Source of the DNA: Rhodospirillales bacterium
GTDB lineage: Bacteria > Pseudomonadota > Alphaproteobacteria > ATCC43930 > CGMCC-115725
NCBI GenBank assembly: GCA_947473305.1
Contig: CANJCB010000036.1
Location: 1-42,063, forward strand
Direction of reading: 5' to 3'
Length of the DNA stretch: 42,063 bases
Positions 1 through 8,092 of this stretch are shown piece after piece. Made by a program: the position numbers and the translations under genes. Under the pieces are notes generated by a model. That model searched no databases, was not told the origin of the DNA, and saw only the letters and a list, made by a program, of their open reading frames with translations. Numbering within the stretch: position 1 is the first letter of the stretch; the number at the start of each line of letters is the position of its first letter.

Positions 1-150
1 CAACGCCCGCAGACCCCATTCGAGCCTTGACCGGAAGACCCCGGACCAAGCTTACTTCAACAGGCTGCCGCAGATCGCGGCCGCCTGAACCCCGCAGAGG
101 TTCCACTTATCAAAGCGAAAAAGCTGCTCAGATAAACCGAGCCAGCTCTG
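1..150 (+). mobile_element. Right end of an IS3-family insertion sequence (truncated by window edge)
   Basis: The window opens inside the 3' end of an IS3-family transposase gene (frame 2, stop at 86-88), followed by about 60 bases of non-coding sequence in which the right terminal inverted repeat should lie. LysR-like coding sequence is recognisable from about base 150, so the element ends somewhere around 130-150. The exact terminal bases and target duplication cannot be set because the left end is outside the window. The family call comes from the transposase tail. The boundary is inferred. Confidence 0.75.
2..88 (+). CDS. IS3-family transposase OrfB, C-terminal 28 residues (5' part outside window)
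   Basis: Frame 2 translates without a stop to NARRPHSSLDRKTPDQAYF followed by nine residues and TGA. This is the hallmark tail of IS3-family DDE (rve-type) transposases, which end in a Y/N-x-RRPHSSL-x-x-x-TP-x-x-YF block just after the catalytic Glu region. Only the tail is in the window, so nothing can be said about whether the enzyme is intact. It lies in a different frame from the LysR remnant that follows. A frame-1-codon reading (27-581) that joins IS tail bases to the regulator is an artefact of the insertion. Confidence 0.85.
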   Translation, partial: NARRPHSSLDRKTPDQAYFNRLPQIAAA

Positions 151-581
151 GGGTCGCGATCCACGCTCGGCATCCATTGGCCGGCCGGCGCCGCCTGACG
201 CTGGAGGCCTTGCGCGACGAGCCCTTCGTCGTCGTGCCCCGAGATCAGCATCCCCGAAACCACGATGCCTTGATTTCCCGATTTTGCGAGCTGGGCGCGA
301 CCCTCAAGATCTCGGCTTACGATACGTCGTTTCCGAACGTGCTGGCTCGGGTCGCCATGGGGGAGGGCGTCGCCCTGGTCGCGCTCGGATATCGGGGCGA
401 TCGAAGCGATAGCGTCCGGGTGATCCCCTTGGACGATCCCCTGCTGTCCGAAACCCCGATCTACATCATTGCCCGCCACGATAATCTCAAGAAAGCCACC
501 CAGAAGCTGATCGATCACCTGGGCGATATCCCCAAAGGAAAAAGCCCGAGGCCGCAGGCCCGGCCGAAAAAAGGTCCATGA
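150..581 (+). pseudogene. LysR-family regulator remnant, 3' part of the effector-binding domain
   Basis: From about 150 the reading frame gives a segment typical of the second half of a LysR substrate-binding domain: HPLAGRRRLTLEALRDEPFV, then a stretch ending in VARVAMGEGVALVAL-like residues (seen as LARVAMGEGVALVAL), the usual GxGVxLVP position. The stop is at 579-581. The N-terminal winged helix-turn-helix and the first half of the sensor domain are absent, replaced by the IS3 right end, so it cannot bind DNA as it stands. It converges with the monooxygenase gene at 600-1949. Whether the missing half survives on the far side of the IS element is not visible. Confidence 0.8.
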
Positions 582-599
582 GCTCGGTTTGGCCGATGG

Positions 600-1949
600 T
601 CATCGCATCGGTATTGCTGCGACGGCGCGATGAGCCGGGCGGGGGAGGCCCATGATCTCGCGGAGGGTATTGCCTTCGTATTCCTGGCGGAAGATCCCGC
701 GCCGTTGCAGTTCGGGCACCACGAGATCCACGAAGTCGTCCAGCGATCCGGGCAGGCAGGCGGGGGCCAGGAGGAAACCGTCCGTCGCGCCGCTTTCGAG
801 CCAGTATTGGAAATCGTCGGCGATCATCTCCGGCGTCCCGATGATCTGGCGATGCCCGCGCCCGCCCGCCGTGAAGCGCGCGAGTTCCAGCAGGGTCATC
901 TTCTCTTCGAGCGCCTTCTGGAGGAGAAGTTCCCGCCGGCTCTGGATCCCATCGCTCGGCGGGAGCATCGTGACCGGCTCGTGCAAGGGGAGCTTAGAAA
1001 GATCGGCGCCGCCCAGCACCTCGGACAGGACCAGCATCGCTACGTCGGCCGGCATCAAGGATTGCAGCAGGTCGAATTTGGCCCTCGCTTCTTCCATTGT
1101 GCGGCCCACAATCGGGCCGACTCCGACGAAGATCAGCATGTCCGCGGGCTTGCGGCCGAATTTAGCCATCCGCCCTTTGACATCGTCATAGAAGGCCTTG
1201 GCGCTCTCGAAGCTGTCCTGGGCGGTGAAGACCGCGTCAGCGGTCTCGGCCCCGAATTCCCGCCCGATATTGGAGGACCCGGCCTGGAAGATCACCGGAC
1301 GCCCCTGAGGGGAGCGCGGCGAGTTCAGCGGCCCTTTCACCTGGAACCGCTCAGTGCGCCAATTGAGGTAATGCATCTTGTCGTAGTCGAGATAGGTGCC
1401 GCTCTCCTTGTCGCGGATGAAGGCATCGTCTTCCCAGCTATCCCAGAGCCCCATGCAGATCTGCAGGAATTCCTTGGCGCGGGCATAACGGTCGTCGTGC
1501 GCCATGTGCTTTTCGGCGCTGAAATTGGGGGCTTCGTCGGAACTTGACGAGGTGACCACGTTCCAGCTTCCCCGTCCGCCCGTCAGATGATCGAGCGAAG
1601 CGAAGATGCGCGCCACATGATAGGGCTCGTTGTAGGTCGTGGTCATGGTGGCGGCCAGCCCCAGATGCGTCGTCGATCCCGCCAGCGCCGCCAGCAGCGT
1701 CAACGGCTCGAAGAACGGTGTGGCCGGCATCTGCCGCATGACCTTGGGGTTTCTCTGATACTGAACGCGATTGCTATCGGCGAGGAACAGGAAGTCGAAC
1801 TTGCCCCGCTCGCAAACCTTCCCGAGGTTCTGCCAGAAAGGCAGGGTCCCGCAATAGCCCGGCACGGCCTGCGGGTGGCGCCAGGCCGCGACATGTCCCC
1901 CGTCGCCATCCACCCAGGTCCCGATCTTCATCTGCTTCTTGCCGGTCAT
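600..1949 (-). CDS. LLM-class FMN-dependent monooxygenase, NtaA/SnaA/DszA type
   Basis: This 449-residue protein has the usual length and pattern of the two-component bacterial-luciferase-like monooxygenases that take FMNH2 from a separate reductase (NtaA, EmoA, SnaA, DszA). It starts MKIGTW at residue 7, has the barrel core THLGLAATMTTTYNEPYHVA near residues 94-113 and LTGGRGSWNVVTS shortly after, then the SPQGRPVIFQAGSS motif near 213-226. Known members oxidise aminopolycarboxylates, sulfones or alkanesulfonate-like compounds. The substrate here is unknown. No flavin reductase is present in the window, so the partner must be elsewhere. The start ATG at 1949 is one option. The internal ATG at 1931 would remove six residues. 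The gene stands alone on the minus strand. Confidence 0.9.
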   Translation of the reverse strand: MTGKKQMKIGTWVDGDGGHVAAWRHPQAVPGYCGTLPFWQNLGKVCERGKFDFLFLADSNRVQYQRNPKVMRQMPATPFFEPLTLLAALAGSTTHLGLAATMTTTYNEPYHVARIFASLDHLTGGRGSWNVVTSSSSDEAPNFSAEKHMAHDDRYARAKEFLQICMGLWDSWEDDAFIRDKESGTYLDYDKMHYLNWRTERFQVKGPLNSPRSPQGRPVIFQAGSSNIGREFGAETADAVFTAQDSFESAKAFYDDVKGRMAKFGRKPADMLIFVGVGPIVGRTMEEARAKFDLLQSLMPADVAMLVLSEVLGGADLSKLPLHEPVTMLPPSDGIQSRRELLLQKALEEKMTLLELARFTAGGRGHRQIIGTPEMIADDFQYWLESGATDGFLLAPACLPGSLDDFVDLVVPELQRRGIFRQEYEGNTLREIMGLPRPAHRAVAAIPMR

Positions 1950-1977
1950 TCTAAGTTCTCGACTTGTCCGCGCGATT

Positions 1978-2009
1978 CACCACGAGGGTCGCGGTAAAGG
2001 CGCGTGGTG
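1978..2009. promoter_or_regulatory. Inverted repeat in the divergent intergenic region (possible operator)
   Basis: CACCACG (1978-1984) and its complement CGTGGTG (2003-2009) flank an 18-base spacer in the 244-base gap between the divergently transcribed monooxygenase (minus, starts 1949) and the PotD-like binding protein (plus, starts 2194). The position suits a shared operator, but seven-base arms can arise by chance in GC-rich DNA. I see no clear -35/-10 pair. Confidence 0.3.
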
Positions 2010-2193
2010 GCGAGTATCTCTTGAATCACGCTTTTTCTCTAGTCGGGCGTTTACCCGGGGCCCGGATCGATCCAGCTTATCGCCAATGACGATGCCCTAA
2101 GAATCCAGCCGAAATATCTAGGCGAAAACAAGCGTATCGCGCATGCTCAAGGCGGATCATGCGCTTTCGTGCAACGACAGAGGGGGAGTAAAC

Positions 2194-3258
2194 ATGGCGA
2201 AGACCTCTATCCTCAAAAACCGGCGGCAGTTTCTCGCCGGCGCGGCAAGTGTGGCCATCGCCGCGCCCTATGTGATTTCTTCGACGGCGCGAGCCCAGAA
2301 CAAGGTGGTTTACGTCAATACCTGGGGCGGCAGCTGGACCGCCGCTGAGGATGCGGCCTTCTTCAAGCCCTTCACCGCGGCCACGGGCATCGAGGTCCGC
2401 ACAGTAACCCCGGTTTCCTACGCCAAGCTGAAGGCGCAGGTGCAGAGCGGGACCTATGAATGGGATGTGTCCTCGCCGAGCCAGACCCAGACTCTGCGCG
2501 CGGATCTCGAAGGTCTCCTGGAGCCGATCGACCGGAAGATTGTCGACAAAAACAAGGTGCCGGACGACATGACCTTCCACAAAGGGGTCAATAACTCGGC
2601 GCTGTCCTATAACATCTGCTACCGCACCGATAAGTTCCCGAACGGCGGACCCAAGAGCTGGGCCGACTTCTGGGACGTCCAGAAATTCCCAGGCCGGCGG
2701 TCGCTTTACAGCGGCGATGCAGTAATCGCTGCGCTGCAGGGCCTGCTCGCCGACGGGGTGCCGCCCGGCAAGATGTATCCGGCGGATGTCGACCGCGCCT
2801 TCAAGAGTCTCGACAAGATCAAGCCCCATATCAAGGTGTGGTGGACCCAGGGCAACCAGTCGCAACAACTCCTGCGCGACGACGAAGTCGACATGATCGC
2901 GATCTGGAACGCGCGGGGCACCGAGTTGAAGACCCAGGGAGTTCCCGTCGAAGTCGTCTGGAACGGCGCGCTTCAATCCATGGGCTGCTGGATCGTCGCC
3001 AAGGGCTCGCCCAACAAGGGTGCTGCCTGGGAGTTCGTGCAATTCGCGGTGCAGCCGCAACCCCAGGCGGAATTCGCCAAACGGCTCTTCTATGGACCGT
3101 CGAATGCGAAGGCCTATGAGTTCCTCACGCCTGAGATCGCCAAGGAACTCCCGACTTATCCGCCATATCTGAAAGAATCGCTCATCCTAGACCCGGTCTG
3201 GGGCGGCGAAAATTCCAACAAGGTGGAAGAGCGCTTCAAGGCCTGGATCGCGTCCTAG
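2194..3258 (+). CDS. ABC transporter periplasmic substrate-binding protein, PotD/spermidine-putrescine family
   Basis: A 354-residue family-1 polyamine/opine-type binding protein. ATG 2194 is preferred over the in-frame start at 2143 because AGAGGGGGAG at 2180-2189 is a good ribosome site and the leader then begins properly: NRRQFLAGAASVAIAAP is a Tat-like twin-arginine signal ending near AQN. The mature part begins VVYVNTWGGSW and carries the PotD-family block PNGGPKSWADFWDVQKFPG. Its closest relative in the window is the truncated protein at 40991-41986, which shares the same blocks. No permease or ATPase gene follows directly: the next genes are a Rieske dioxygenase. It may feed the PotABC-like core at 7029-9714. 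The ligand is unknown. Confidence 0.9.
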   Translation: MAKTSILKNRRQFLAGAASVAIAAPYVISSTARAQNKVVYVNTWGGSWTAAEDAAFFKPFTAATGIEVRTVTPVSYAKLKAQVQSGTYEWDVSSPSQTQTLRADLEGLLEPIDRKIVDKNKVPDDMTFHKGVNNSALSYNICYRTDKFPNGGPKSWADFWDVQKFPGRRSLYSGDAVIAALQGLLADGVPPGKMYPADVDRAFKSLDKIKPHIKVWWTQGNQSQQLLRDDEVDMIAIWNARGTELKTQGVPVEVVWNGALQSMGCWIVAKGSPNKGAAWEFVQFAVQPQPQAEFAKRLFYGPSNAKAYEFLTPEIAKELPTYPPYLKESLILDPVWGGENSNKVEERFKAWIAS

Positions 3259-3278
3259 CTTCTCGAGGCTAAGGCAAG

Positions 3279-3327
3279 TCTGGTCCGCCTCCTCTCGTCT
3301 TATGGGCGAGGGTGAGTGCGGACCAGA
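3279..3327. repeat. 10-bp perfect inverted repeat downstream of the binding protein
   Basis: TCTGGTCCGC (3279-3288) and GCGGACCAGA (3318-3327) form a perfect stem with a 29-base loop in the 282-base gap between the PotD-like gene and the Rieske alpha gene. A third half-copy, TGGTCCG, lies at 3351-3357. There is no U-run after the stem, so a factor-independent terminator is not supported. An operator or mRNA structure ahead of the dioxygenase is possible. The rest of the gap shows nothing else I recognise. Confidence 0.45.
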
Positions 3328-3540
3328 TTGCCCTTGCGCTTTCCAGTCTTTGGTCCGAGTTTTTCCCTTTGAACCAACCGCTCGGTCCTCACAAAGAACT
3401 GCGTTAGCAGATCGGCATGGTTTCGCGGTATCAAAGCTGGCGCTATGCTCTGTGTCGGCTGGATGGCTGACGACCGGCATCTACCATGGCCGAGAATGAA
3501 GGTCGTCCGGAAATTCGGACGTGGCGAGGAGGAAAGATCG

Positions 3541-4836
3541 GTGGATATCGCAGAGATCGCGTCTTTGGTCGGAGACGACCGGGTTCATGCCCGCTGCTAC
3601 ACGGATCCGGCGATTTTCGAGCTGGAGATGGAGCGAATTTTCCGGCGCACCTGGAATTTCGCCTGTCACGAGAGTCAGATCCCGAAGTCCGGGGATTTCG
3701 TCACGATGACGATCGCCCGCCAGCCGATCATCGTGGCGCGGGCGCCGAGCGGCGAGGTGGCGGCGATGTTCAACCGCTGTTCCCATCGCGGCTCCATCGT
3801 CTGTCGCGAGGAATCAGGCAATGCGCCGAACTTCACCTGCCCCTTCCACGGCTGGGTCTTCCGCTGCAACGGGGAACTGGCGGGCATTCCCTATCGCGAA
3901 TCCTATTCGCCGGAATTTCTGGCCCAAACGAACCTTGGCTTGGCGCCTGTACCTAGACTGGGGCGCTACCGGGGCTTCGTCTTCGTCAGCCTGAGCGCCG
4001 AGGGCGTGCCCTTTGAAAGCTACCTCGCGCCCCTGAAGGTCGGCATCGACAACCTGCTGGATCGCGCGCCCGAAGGCGAATTGATCGCCGACAACGGACT
4101 TCATCGCTATGCCTATAAGGGCAATTGGAAGCATCAGATCGAGAACGGGATCGACGAATACCACCCGCCCTTCTCCCATGCCTCGACGATCAAGGACGGC
4201 AAGCAGATGGCGCGGGCCTATGGGTCCGAAGGTTTCCACTACACGAACAAGAACGAGAAGTCGGAGGATGTGGGCCGCTCCCATTTCGACCATGCGGAGA
4301 TCCACGGCTTTCCCTATGGCCACAGCTATCTGACGGTGGCCGACCGGTCGCGGGTCGCGGACCTGAAGGTGCCGTCCTACCGGGAACTGCTGATCAAGAA
4401 GCACGGCGAGAAGCGCTTCGCCGAGGTGGAGGAGGAGACTTTCATCACCAATTGCGTCTTCTACCCGAACTTCATCCTGCGGGTTAACAACAACATCCAC
4501 CTGCGCGTGGTTCGTCCCATTGCGGTGGATCGCTCGGAAGTGTGGGTCTGGCCTTTGCGCTTCAAAGGCGCCCCGGATGACATGAGCGAGGGCATCATGC
4601 GTTATGCCAATGTGCATACGAGCGTAGCGTCCTTCGTGCAGACCGACGATCTCGAAGTCTTCGAGCGCTGTCAGGAAGGTCTCAACGCCCAGGCGCCGGA
4701 ATGGGTCTGGCTCGCCCGCGGCCTGAAGCAGGAAAAGCCGGGGAAACACCCGGGGGAACTGGTGGCGCAGGGGACCTGGGAGACCGGTATGCGGGCGCAG
4801 TTCCGCTACTGGAAAGAGATGATGACGCAGGCCTGA
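3541..4836 (+). CDS. Rieske aromatic-ring-hydroxylating dioxygenase, alpha (catalytic) subunit
   Basis: A 431-residue large subunit of a non-heme iron oxygenase. I choose GTG 3541 because GAGGAGG at 3526-3532 is an excellent ribosome site eight bases ahead and the protein then begins VDIAEIASLV followed by CYTDPAIFELEMERIF, as alpha subunits usually do. In-frame ATGs upstream (3445, 3496) lack such a site. The Rieske [2Fe-2S] ligands are Cys80-x-His82 and Cys100-x2-His103. The mononuclear iron motif NGIDEYHPPFSH gives Asp205 (inter-subunit bridge), His208 and His213. The beta subunit follows 11 bases downstream. No ferredoxin or reductase is in the window. An aromatic or heteroaromatic carboxylate is a likely substrate class, by inference only. 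Confidence 0.93.
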   Translation: MDIAEIASLVGDDRVHARCYTDPAIFELEMERIFRRTWNFACHESQIPKSGDFVTMTIARQPIIVARAPSGEVAAMFNRCSHRGSIVCREESGNAPNFTCPFHGWVFRCNGELAGIPYRESYSPEFLAQTNLGLAPVPRLGRYRGFVFVSLSAEGVPFESYLAPLKVGIDNLLDRAPEGELIADNGLHRYAYKGNWKHQIENGIDEYHPPFSHASTIKDGKQMARAYGSEGFHYTNKNEKSEDVGRSHFDHAEIHGFPYGHSYLTVADRSRVADLKVPSYRELLIKKHGEKRFAEVEEETFITNCVFYPNFILRVNNNIHLRVVRPIAVDRSEVWVWPLRFKGAPDDMSEGIMRYANVHTSVASFVQTDDLEVFERCQEGLNAQAPEWVWLARGLKQEKPGKHPGELVAQGTWETGMRAQFRYWKEMMTQA

Positions 4837-4847
4837 GGGAGGATCCG

Positions 4848-5342
4848 ATGGAAAACGCACCCAAGCCGCGCCGTCTGGCGCCCGCCGAGGTCCAGGAGTT
4901 CATCCTGTTCGAGGCGCAACTCCTGAACGAGCGGGCCTTCGAGCATTGGTTCGCGCTGATGACGGAGGATATCGTCTATTGGATGCCCGCGCGCGAGCAC
5001 CAGCCCAACGGCCGGATGGAAGCCTCGATCATCTATGATGACCGGACTTTGATGCGCTCCAGGATCGATCGGTTGAGCCATCCCAAGATGTGGTCGCAGA
5101 ACCCGGCGGCCAAGATGCAGCGGCTGGTGTCGAACATTACGCTGGACCACGATTACGAGACCAATGGCATGGTCCATTCGGCCTTCGCGGCTTTCGAGTT
5201 CCGCAACAACGAGCAGCGGATCTTCGGGGGCACCTACGAACATCAGTTGCGGCGCGAGGAAGGGGGCTTCAAGATCGCCCGCAAGGTCGTGCGCCTTCTG
5301 AACGCTGAGGGCGTCCTCTGGAACCTCGGCATCCCCTTCTAG
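4848..5342 (+). CDS. Aromatic-ring-hydroxylating dioxygenase, beta (small) subunit
   Basis: A 164-residue NTF2-fold small subunit that builds the alpha3-beta3 hexamer with the upstream gene. ATG 4848 follows GGGAGGA at 4837-4843 and gives the normal beta-subunit length. The longer in-frame reading from 4701 lies inside the alpha gene. Recognisable family features are [20 protein letters not shown] near the N-terminus, then the YWMPAREHQ block near residue 45, and [20 protein letters not shown] late in the chain. Family knowledge says beta subunits are mainly structural. Gene order alpha-beta with an 11-base gap supports co-translation. Confidence 0.93.
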   Translation: MENAPKPRRLAPAEVQEFILFEAQLLNERAFEHWFALMTEDIVYWMPAREHQPNGRMEASIIYDDRTLMRSRIDRLSHPKMWSQNPAAKMQRLVSNITLDHDYETNGMVHSAFAAFEFRNNEQRIFGGTYEHQLRREEGGFKIARKVVRLLNAEGVLWNLGIPF

Positions 5343-5388
5343 AGGTATACGTGACGGCGCTGACCAACCACGAACAGGAGGAAACCCC

Positions 5389-5967
5389 ATGAGCCAGAAA
5401 ATATCGATTCACCCGAGTGTCGATGGCGGCCTGAAGAGCGCGGCCAAGGACTTCAAGGGCGGCGTGTTGAAATGCCATTGCTCCTCCGATCAGGTCGAGA
5501 TCGCGATCGAGGGCCAATGCGCGCATAATCATGTTTGCGGCTGCACCAAATGCTGGAAGCCCTCAGGGGCAACCTTTTCGCAGGTAGCGGTGGTCCCAAG
5601 GGGAAAGCTCAACGTCACCAAGAACGCCGGCAAGCTGAAGGTCGTCGATTCGGCGGCCCCGATCCAGCGCCACGCCTGCGAGAAATGCGGCGTGCACATG
5701 TATGGCAGGATCGAGAACAAGGGCCATCCTCTCTACGGCGTCGATTTCATCCATACCGAGCTTTCCGCCGAGCCCGGTTGGGCTCCTCCGGAATTTGCCG
5801 CCTTCGTTTCGTCGATCATCGAATCCGGGACCAAGCCTTTCGACATGTCGGCCGTGAGAGGGAGGCTCAAGGAGCTGAAGCTTGAGCCCTACGATTGCCT
5901 GTCACCCCCGCTCATGGATTTGCTTGCAACCCATGCCGCAAAGCAGAAGGGCACCCTGCGCGAGTAA
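5389..5967 (+). CDS. gfa: S-(hydroxymethyl)glutathione synthase (glutathione-dependent formaldehyde-activating enzyme)
   Basis: A 192-residue zinc protein matching the length and Cys pattern of Gfa from Paracoccus: Cys29-x-Cys31, Cys50-x-Cys52-x2-Cys55 and Cys97-x2-Cys100. Gfa speeds the condensation of formaldehyde with glutathione, the first step of glutathione-linked formaldehyde oxidation. A good ribosome site (AGGAGGAAA) precedes ATG 5389. It sits 46 bases after the dioxygenase beta gene, so the dioxygenase reaction may release formaldehyde, for example by N- or O-demethylation. No S-hydroxymethylglutathione dehydrogenase or hydrolase is in the window. The wider GFA-domain family includes proteins of other function, but the full-length match favours true Gfa. 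Confidence 0.85.
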   Translation: MSQKISIHPSVDGGLKSAAKDFKGGVLKCHCSSDQVEIAIEGQCAHNHVCGCTKCWKPSGATFSQVAVVPRGKLNVTKNAGKLKVVDSAAPIQRHACEKCGVHMYGRIENKGHPLYGVDFIHTELSAEPGWAPPEFAAFVSSIIESGTKPFDMSAVRGRLKELKLEPYDCLSPPLMDLLATHAAKQKGTLRE

Positions 5968-6015
5968 AATCTGTCTCATGAATTTGGGGATTCCAGCCTG
6001 AAGGGGAAGCAGAAC

Positions 6016-7029
6016 ATGGCATCGATCAACCGGCGCGACCTTATCGCTACGGGACTTCTGGGCGTCGGGTTCGGCGCCGCTTTCCCTAGCCGGAGTTTCG
6101 CCCAGGCGGCGAAGTTCCGCTTCGCCATGCCGACGACGCCCGCCAACTACCTGCTGCCCTATTTCTCGGCGCTCGATCAGGGCTGGCTCCTGAAGGGCGG
6201 GATCGACGTCGAGGGACTGGTCGTGATCGGTGACGTGAATGCCTTCCGCGCCTTGGTTTCAGGCAGCGCCGACGCGACCGTACCCGCGATCAGTCCGGTT
6301 CTTGCCGGCGTCGCCGAGGGCGCCAAGGTCAAGGTCGTCAGTTCCTGGCAGCCGGTCGTCGATTACTTCATCGTGGCGCGGAAGGGATTGTCGACGAAGC
6401 CGGCGGACCTCGGGACGATGACCTGGGGAACGGCGGGGCCGGGCGGCGTGACCTCGGCGGTTTCGACGCTTTATATGAAGAAACACGGACTCGATCCCGC
6501 CAAGGCGAAGACGCTGTCGGTGGGCGATCAGTCCTCGCGGCTCCAGGCGCTGGTGGGGGGTAAGGTCGATGTGACGATCCTCGACAGCTATGTCACCACG
6601 CGCGCGGAACGGGCAGGTCAATTGACCCCCGTGACCTCGGTGGTCGAAGAATTTCCGGGCATGGGTAACGTGTTCCTGGTGGTGGACCAGAAATCGCTCG
6701 GCGACGCGGCGAAGCGCAAGGCGATCCTGGCCATGGTCAAGGGCGGGATCGAAGGCGCGCGCTTCGTCATGAAAGAGCCCGCCAAAGCGGCGGAACTCAT
6801 GGAAAAGCATCTGACGAACGCCGATGTCGGCCTGCTGACCGAAACCCTGGTACGGGTCAACAAGCTCGGGATCTGGGGTGTCGATGGAGGCCTCGACCGC
6901 AAGATCATCGACTATACGGCCGGGGTCTACTTCGACGAGGGGATTGTTTCCCGCAAAGTGACTTTCGAGGAATTGGTGGACACCTCGCTCGTCGAGGAAG
7001 CGATCCGCGACCTGGGCCGTTTCCAATAG
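6016..7029 (+). CDS. ABC transporter substrate-binding protein, NitT/TauT (NMT1/SsuA-like) family
   Basis: A 337-residue periplasmic binding protein with a Tat-like leader (NRRDLIATGLLGVGFGAAF, cleavage probably after SFAQA). The mature part has the SsuA/TauA/THI5-like pattern: LLPYFSALDQGWLLKGGIDV, then FRALVSGSADATVPAISPVL and GTAGPGGVTSAVSTLYMKKHG. This family binds sulfonates, nitrate, pyrimidines or aromatic acids. It overlaps the next gene by one base and so belongs with the PotABC-like subunits that follow. That is unusual: NitT-type binding proteins normally pair with SsuB/SsuC-type partners. Confidence 0.88.
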   Translation: MASINRRDLIATGLLGVGFGAAFPSRSFAQAAKFRFAMPTTPANYLLPYFSALDQGWLLKGGIDVEGLVVIGDVNAFRALVSGSADATVPAISPVLAGVAEGAKVKVVSSWQPVVDYFIVARKGLSTKPADLGTMTWGTAGPGGVTSAVSTLYMKKHGLDPAKAKTLSVGDQSSRLQALVGGKVDVTILDSYVTTRAERAGQLTPVTSVVEEFPGMGNVFLVVDQKSLGDAAKRKAILAMVKGGIEGARFVMKEPAKAAELMEKHLTNADVGLLTETLVRVNKLGIWGVDGGLDRKIIDYTAGVYFDEGIVSRKVTFEELVDTSLVEEAIRDLGRFQ

Positions 7030-8087
7030 TGTCCGCAGCCCCTGCCGCGATCGCGCTCGACCGCATTACAAAGACCTATGCCGGAACCCACGCCGTAAAC
7101 GATCTCTCCCTGGAGATCGGCACGGGCGAGTTCTTCACCATCCTCGGCCCTTCCGGCAGCGGCAAGACCACGACCCTTTCGATGATCGCGGGCTTCGTGA
7201 TGGCGGATGGGGGCCGCATCCTTCTCAACGGCAAGGAGATGACCCAGGAGCCGCCCCAGGCGCGGGGCCTCGGCATGGTTTTCCAGAACTATGCGCTGTT
7301 CCCCCATCTCAACGTCTTTGAGAATATCGCCTTTCCGCTCCGGGTGCGCCGCTTCGCGGACAAGGAAGTGAAGACAAGGGTCTTGGAAGTCCTGTCCATG
7401 ATGAGTTTGATCGGATTCGAGACCCGCCTCATCCGACAGCTTTCCGGTGGTCAGCAGCAACGGGTGGCGCTGGCGCGGGCTCTCGTCTTCGCACCTTCGG
7501 TCGTGCTGATGGACGAGCCGCTGGGGGCGCTCGACAAGAACCTCCGCTATCAGATGCAGAACGAGATCAAGGAGCTGCAGCGGAAACTCGGCACCACCAT
7601 CGTCTACGTCACTCACGACCAGGAGGAGGCGATGAACATGTCCGACCGCATCGCGATCATGGACAAGGGCAAGGTGGCCCAGGTGGGGCCGCCGCGCGAG
7701 GTCTATGAGAATCCCCGCACCGCCTTCCTCGCGAAATTCCTGGGCGAGGCGAACCTTGTTCCGGCAAAGCTTCGGGCGGGCGCGGTCGAGACCCCGATGG
7801 GCGCTTTCCCGGTTCCGGGGGCGCCAGCGGGAGGTGAAGGGGAGGGCTTCTTCTTCATCCGGCCGGAACGGCTCGTCGTGGCGCGGGAACCTTCCGGGGA
7901 GGTTCATGCGAAGGGATCGATTCGGGCGATTTCCTTCCTTGGCAATGTCGTGCGCTATCGGGTCGCGCTCGGCGAGCAGGAAGTCACCTCGGAGATGACC
8001 AGCGGGCGCGGCGATCTTGGCCTCGGTCTGGGTGACGCCGTCGCGGTGAGCTGGGCTCCCGACGACGGCCGCTGGCTCGCGGAATAA
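7029..8087 (+). CDS. ABC transporter ATP-binding protein, PotA-like with TOBE domain
   Basis: A 352-residue ATPase. Walker A GPSGSGKT is at residues 40-47, the Q-loop is in GMVFQNYALFPH (82-93), the signature LSGGQQQR is at 138-145 and Walker B VVLMDEP at 158-164. The C-terminal 100 residues form a TOBE-type domain (FIRPERL, then LGNVVRYRV), as in PotA, CysA and FbpC. The GTG start at 7029 shares its G with the stop codon of the preceding binding-protein gene, so the two are translationally coupled. It energises the two permeases that follow. Confidence 0.93.
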   Translation: MSAAPAAIALDRITKTYAGTHAVNDLSLEIGTGEFFTILGPSGSGKTTTLSMIAGFVMADGGRILLNGKEMTQEPPQARGLGMVFQNYALFPHLNVFENIAFPLRVRRFADKEVKTRVLEVLSMMSLIGFETRLIRQLSGGQQQRVALARALVFAPSVVLMDEPLGALDKNLRYQMQNEIKELQRKLGTTIVYVTHDQEEAMNMSDRIAIMDKGKVAQVGPPREVYENPRTAFLAKFLGEANLVPAKLRAGAVETPMGAFPVPGAPAGGEGEGFFFIRPERLVVAREPSGEVHAKGSIRAISFLGNVVRYRVALGEQEVTSEMTSGRGDLGLGLGDAVAVSWAPDDGRWLAE

Positions 8088-8092
8088 CCAAA

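Noticed and set aside
27-581. A 184-residue open frame covering the whole left edge
   Set aside because: Its first ~41 codons are IS3 tail and terminal-repeat DNA read in the wrong frame. Only the part after ~150 is LysR-like, so it is reported as a remnant, not as one gene.
3302-3499. A 65-residue open frame between the binding protein and the Rieske alpha gene
   Set aside because: No ribosome site, no motif, overlaps an inverted repeat and runs into the dioxygenase leader. Probably non-coding.
5389-5967. Alternative reading of the Gfa gene as a generic GFA/CENP-V-domain protein
   Set aside because: The complete Cys set, 192-residue length and full N-terminal extension match true Gfa better. 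The doubt is kept in the confidence.
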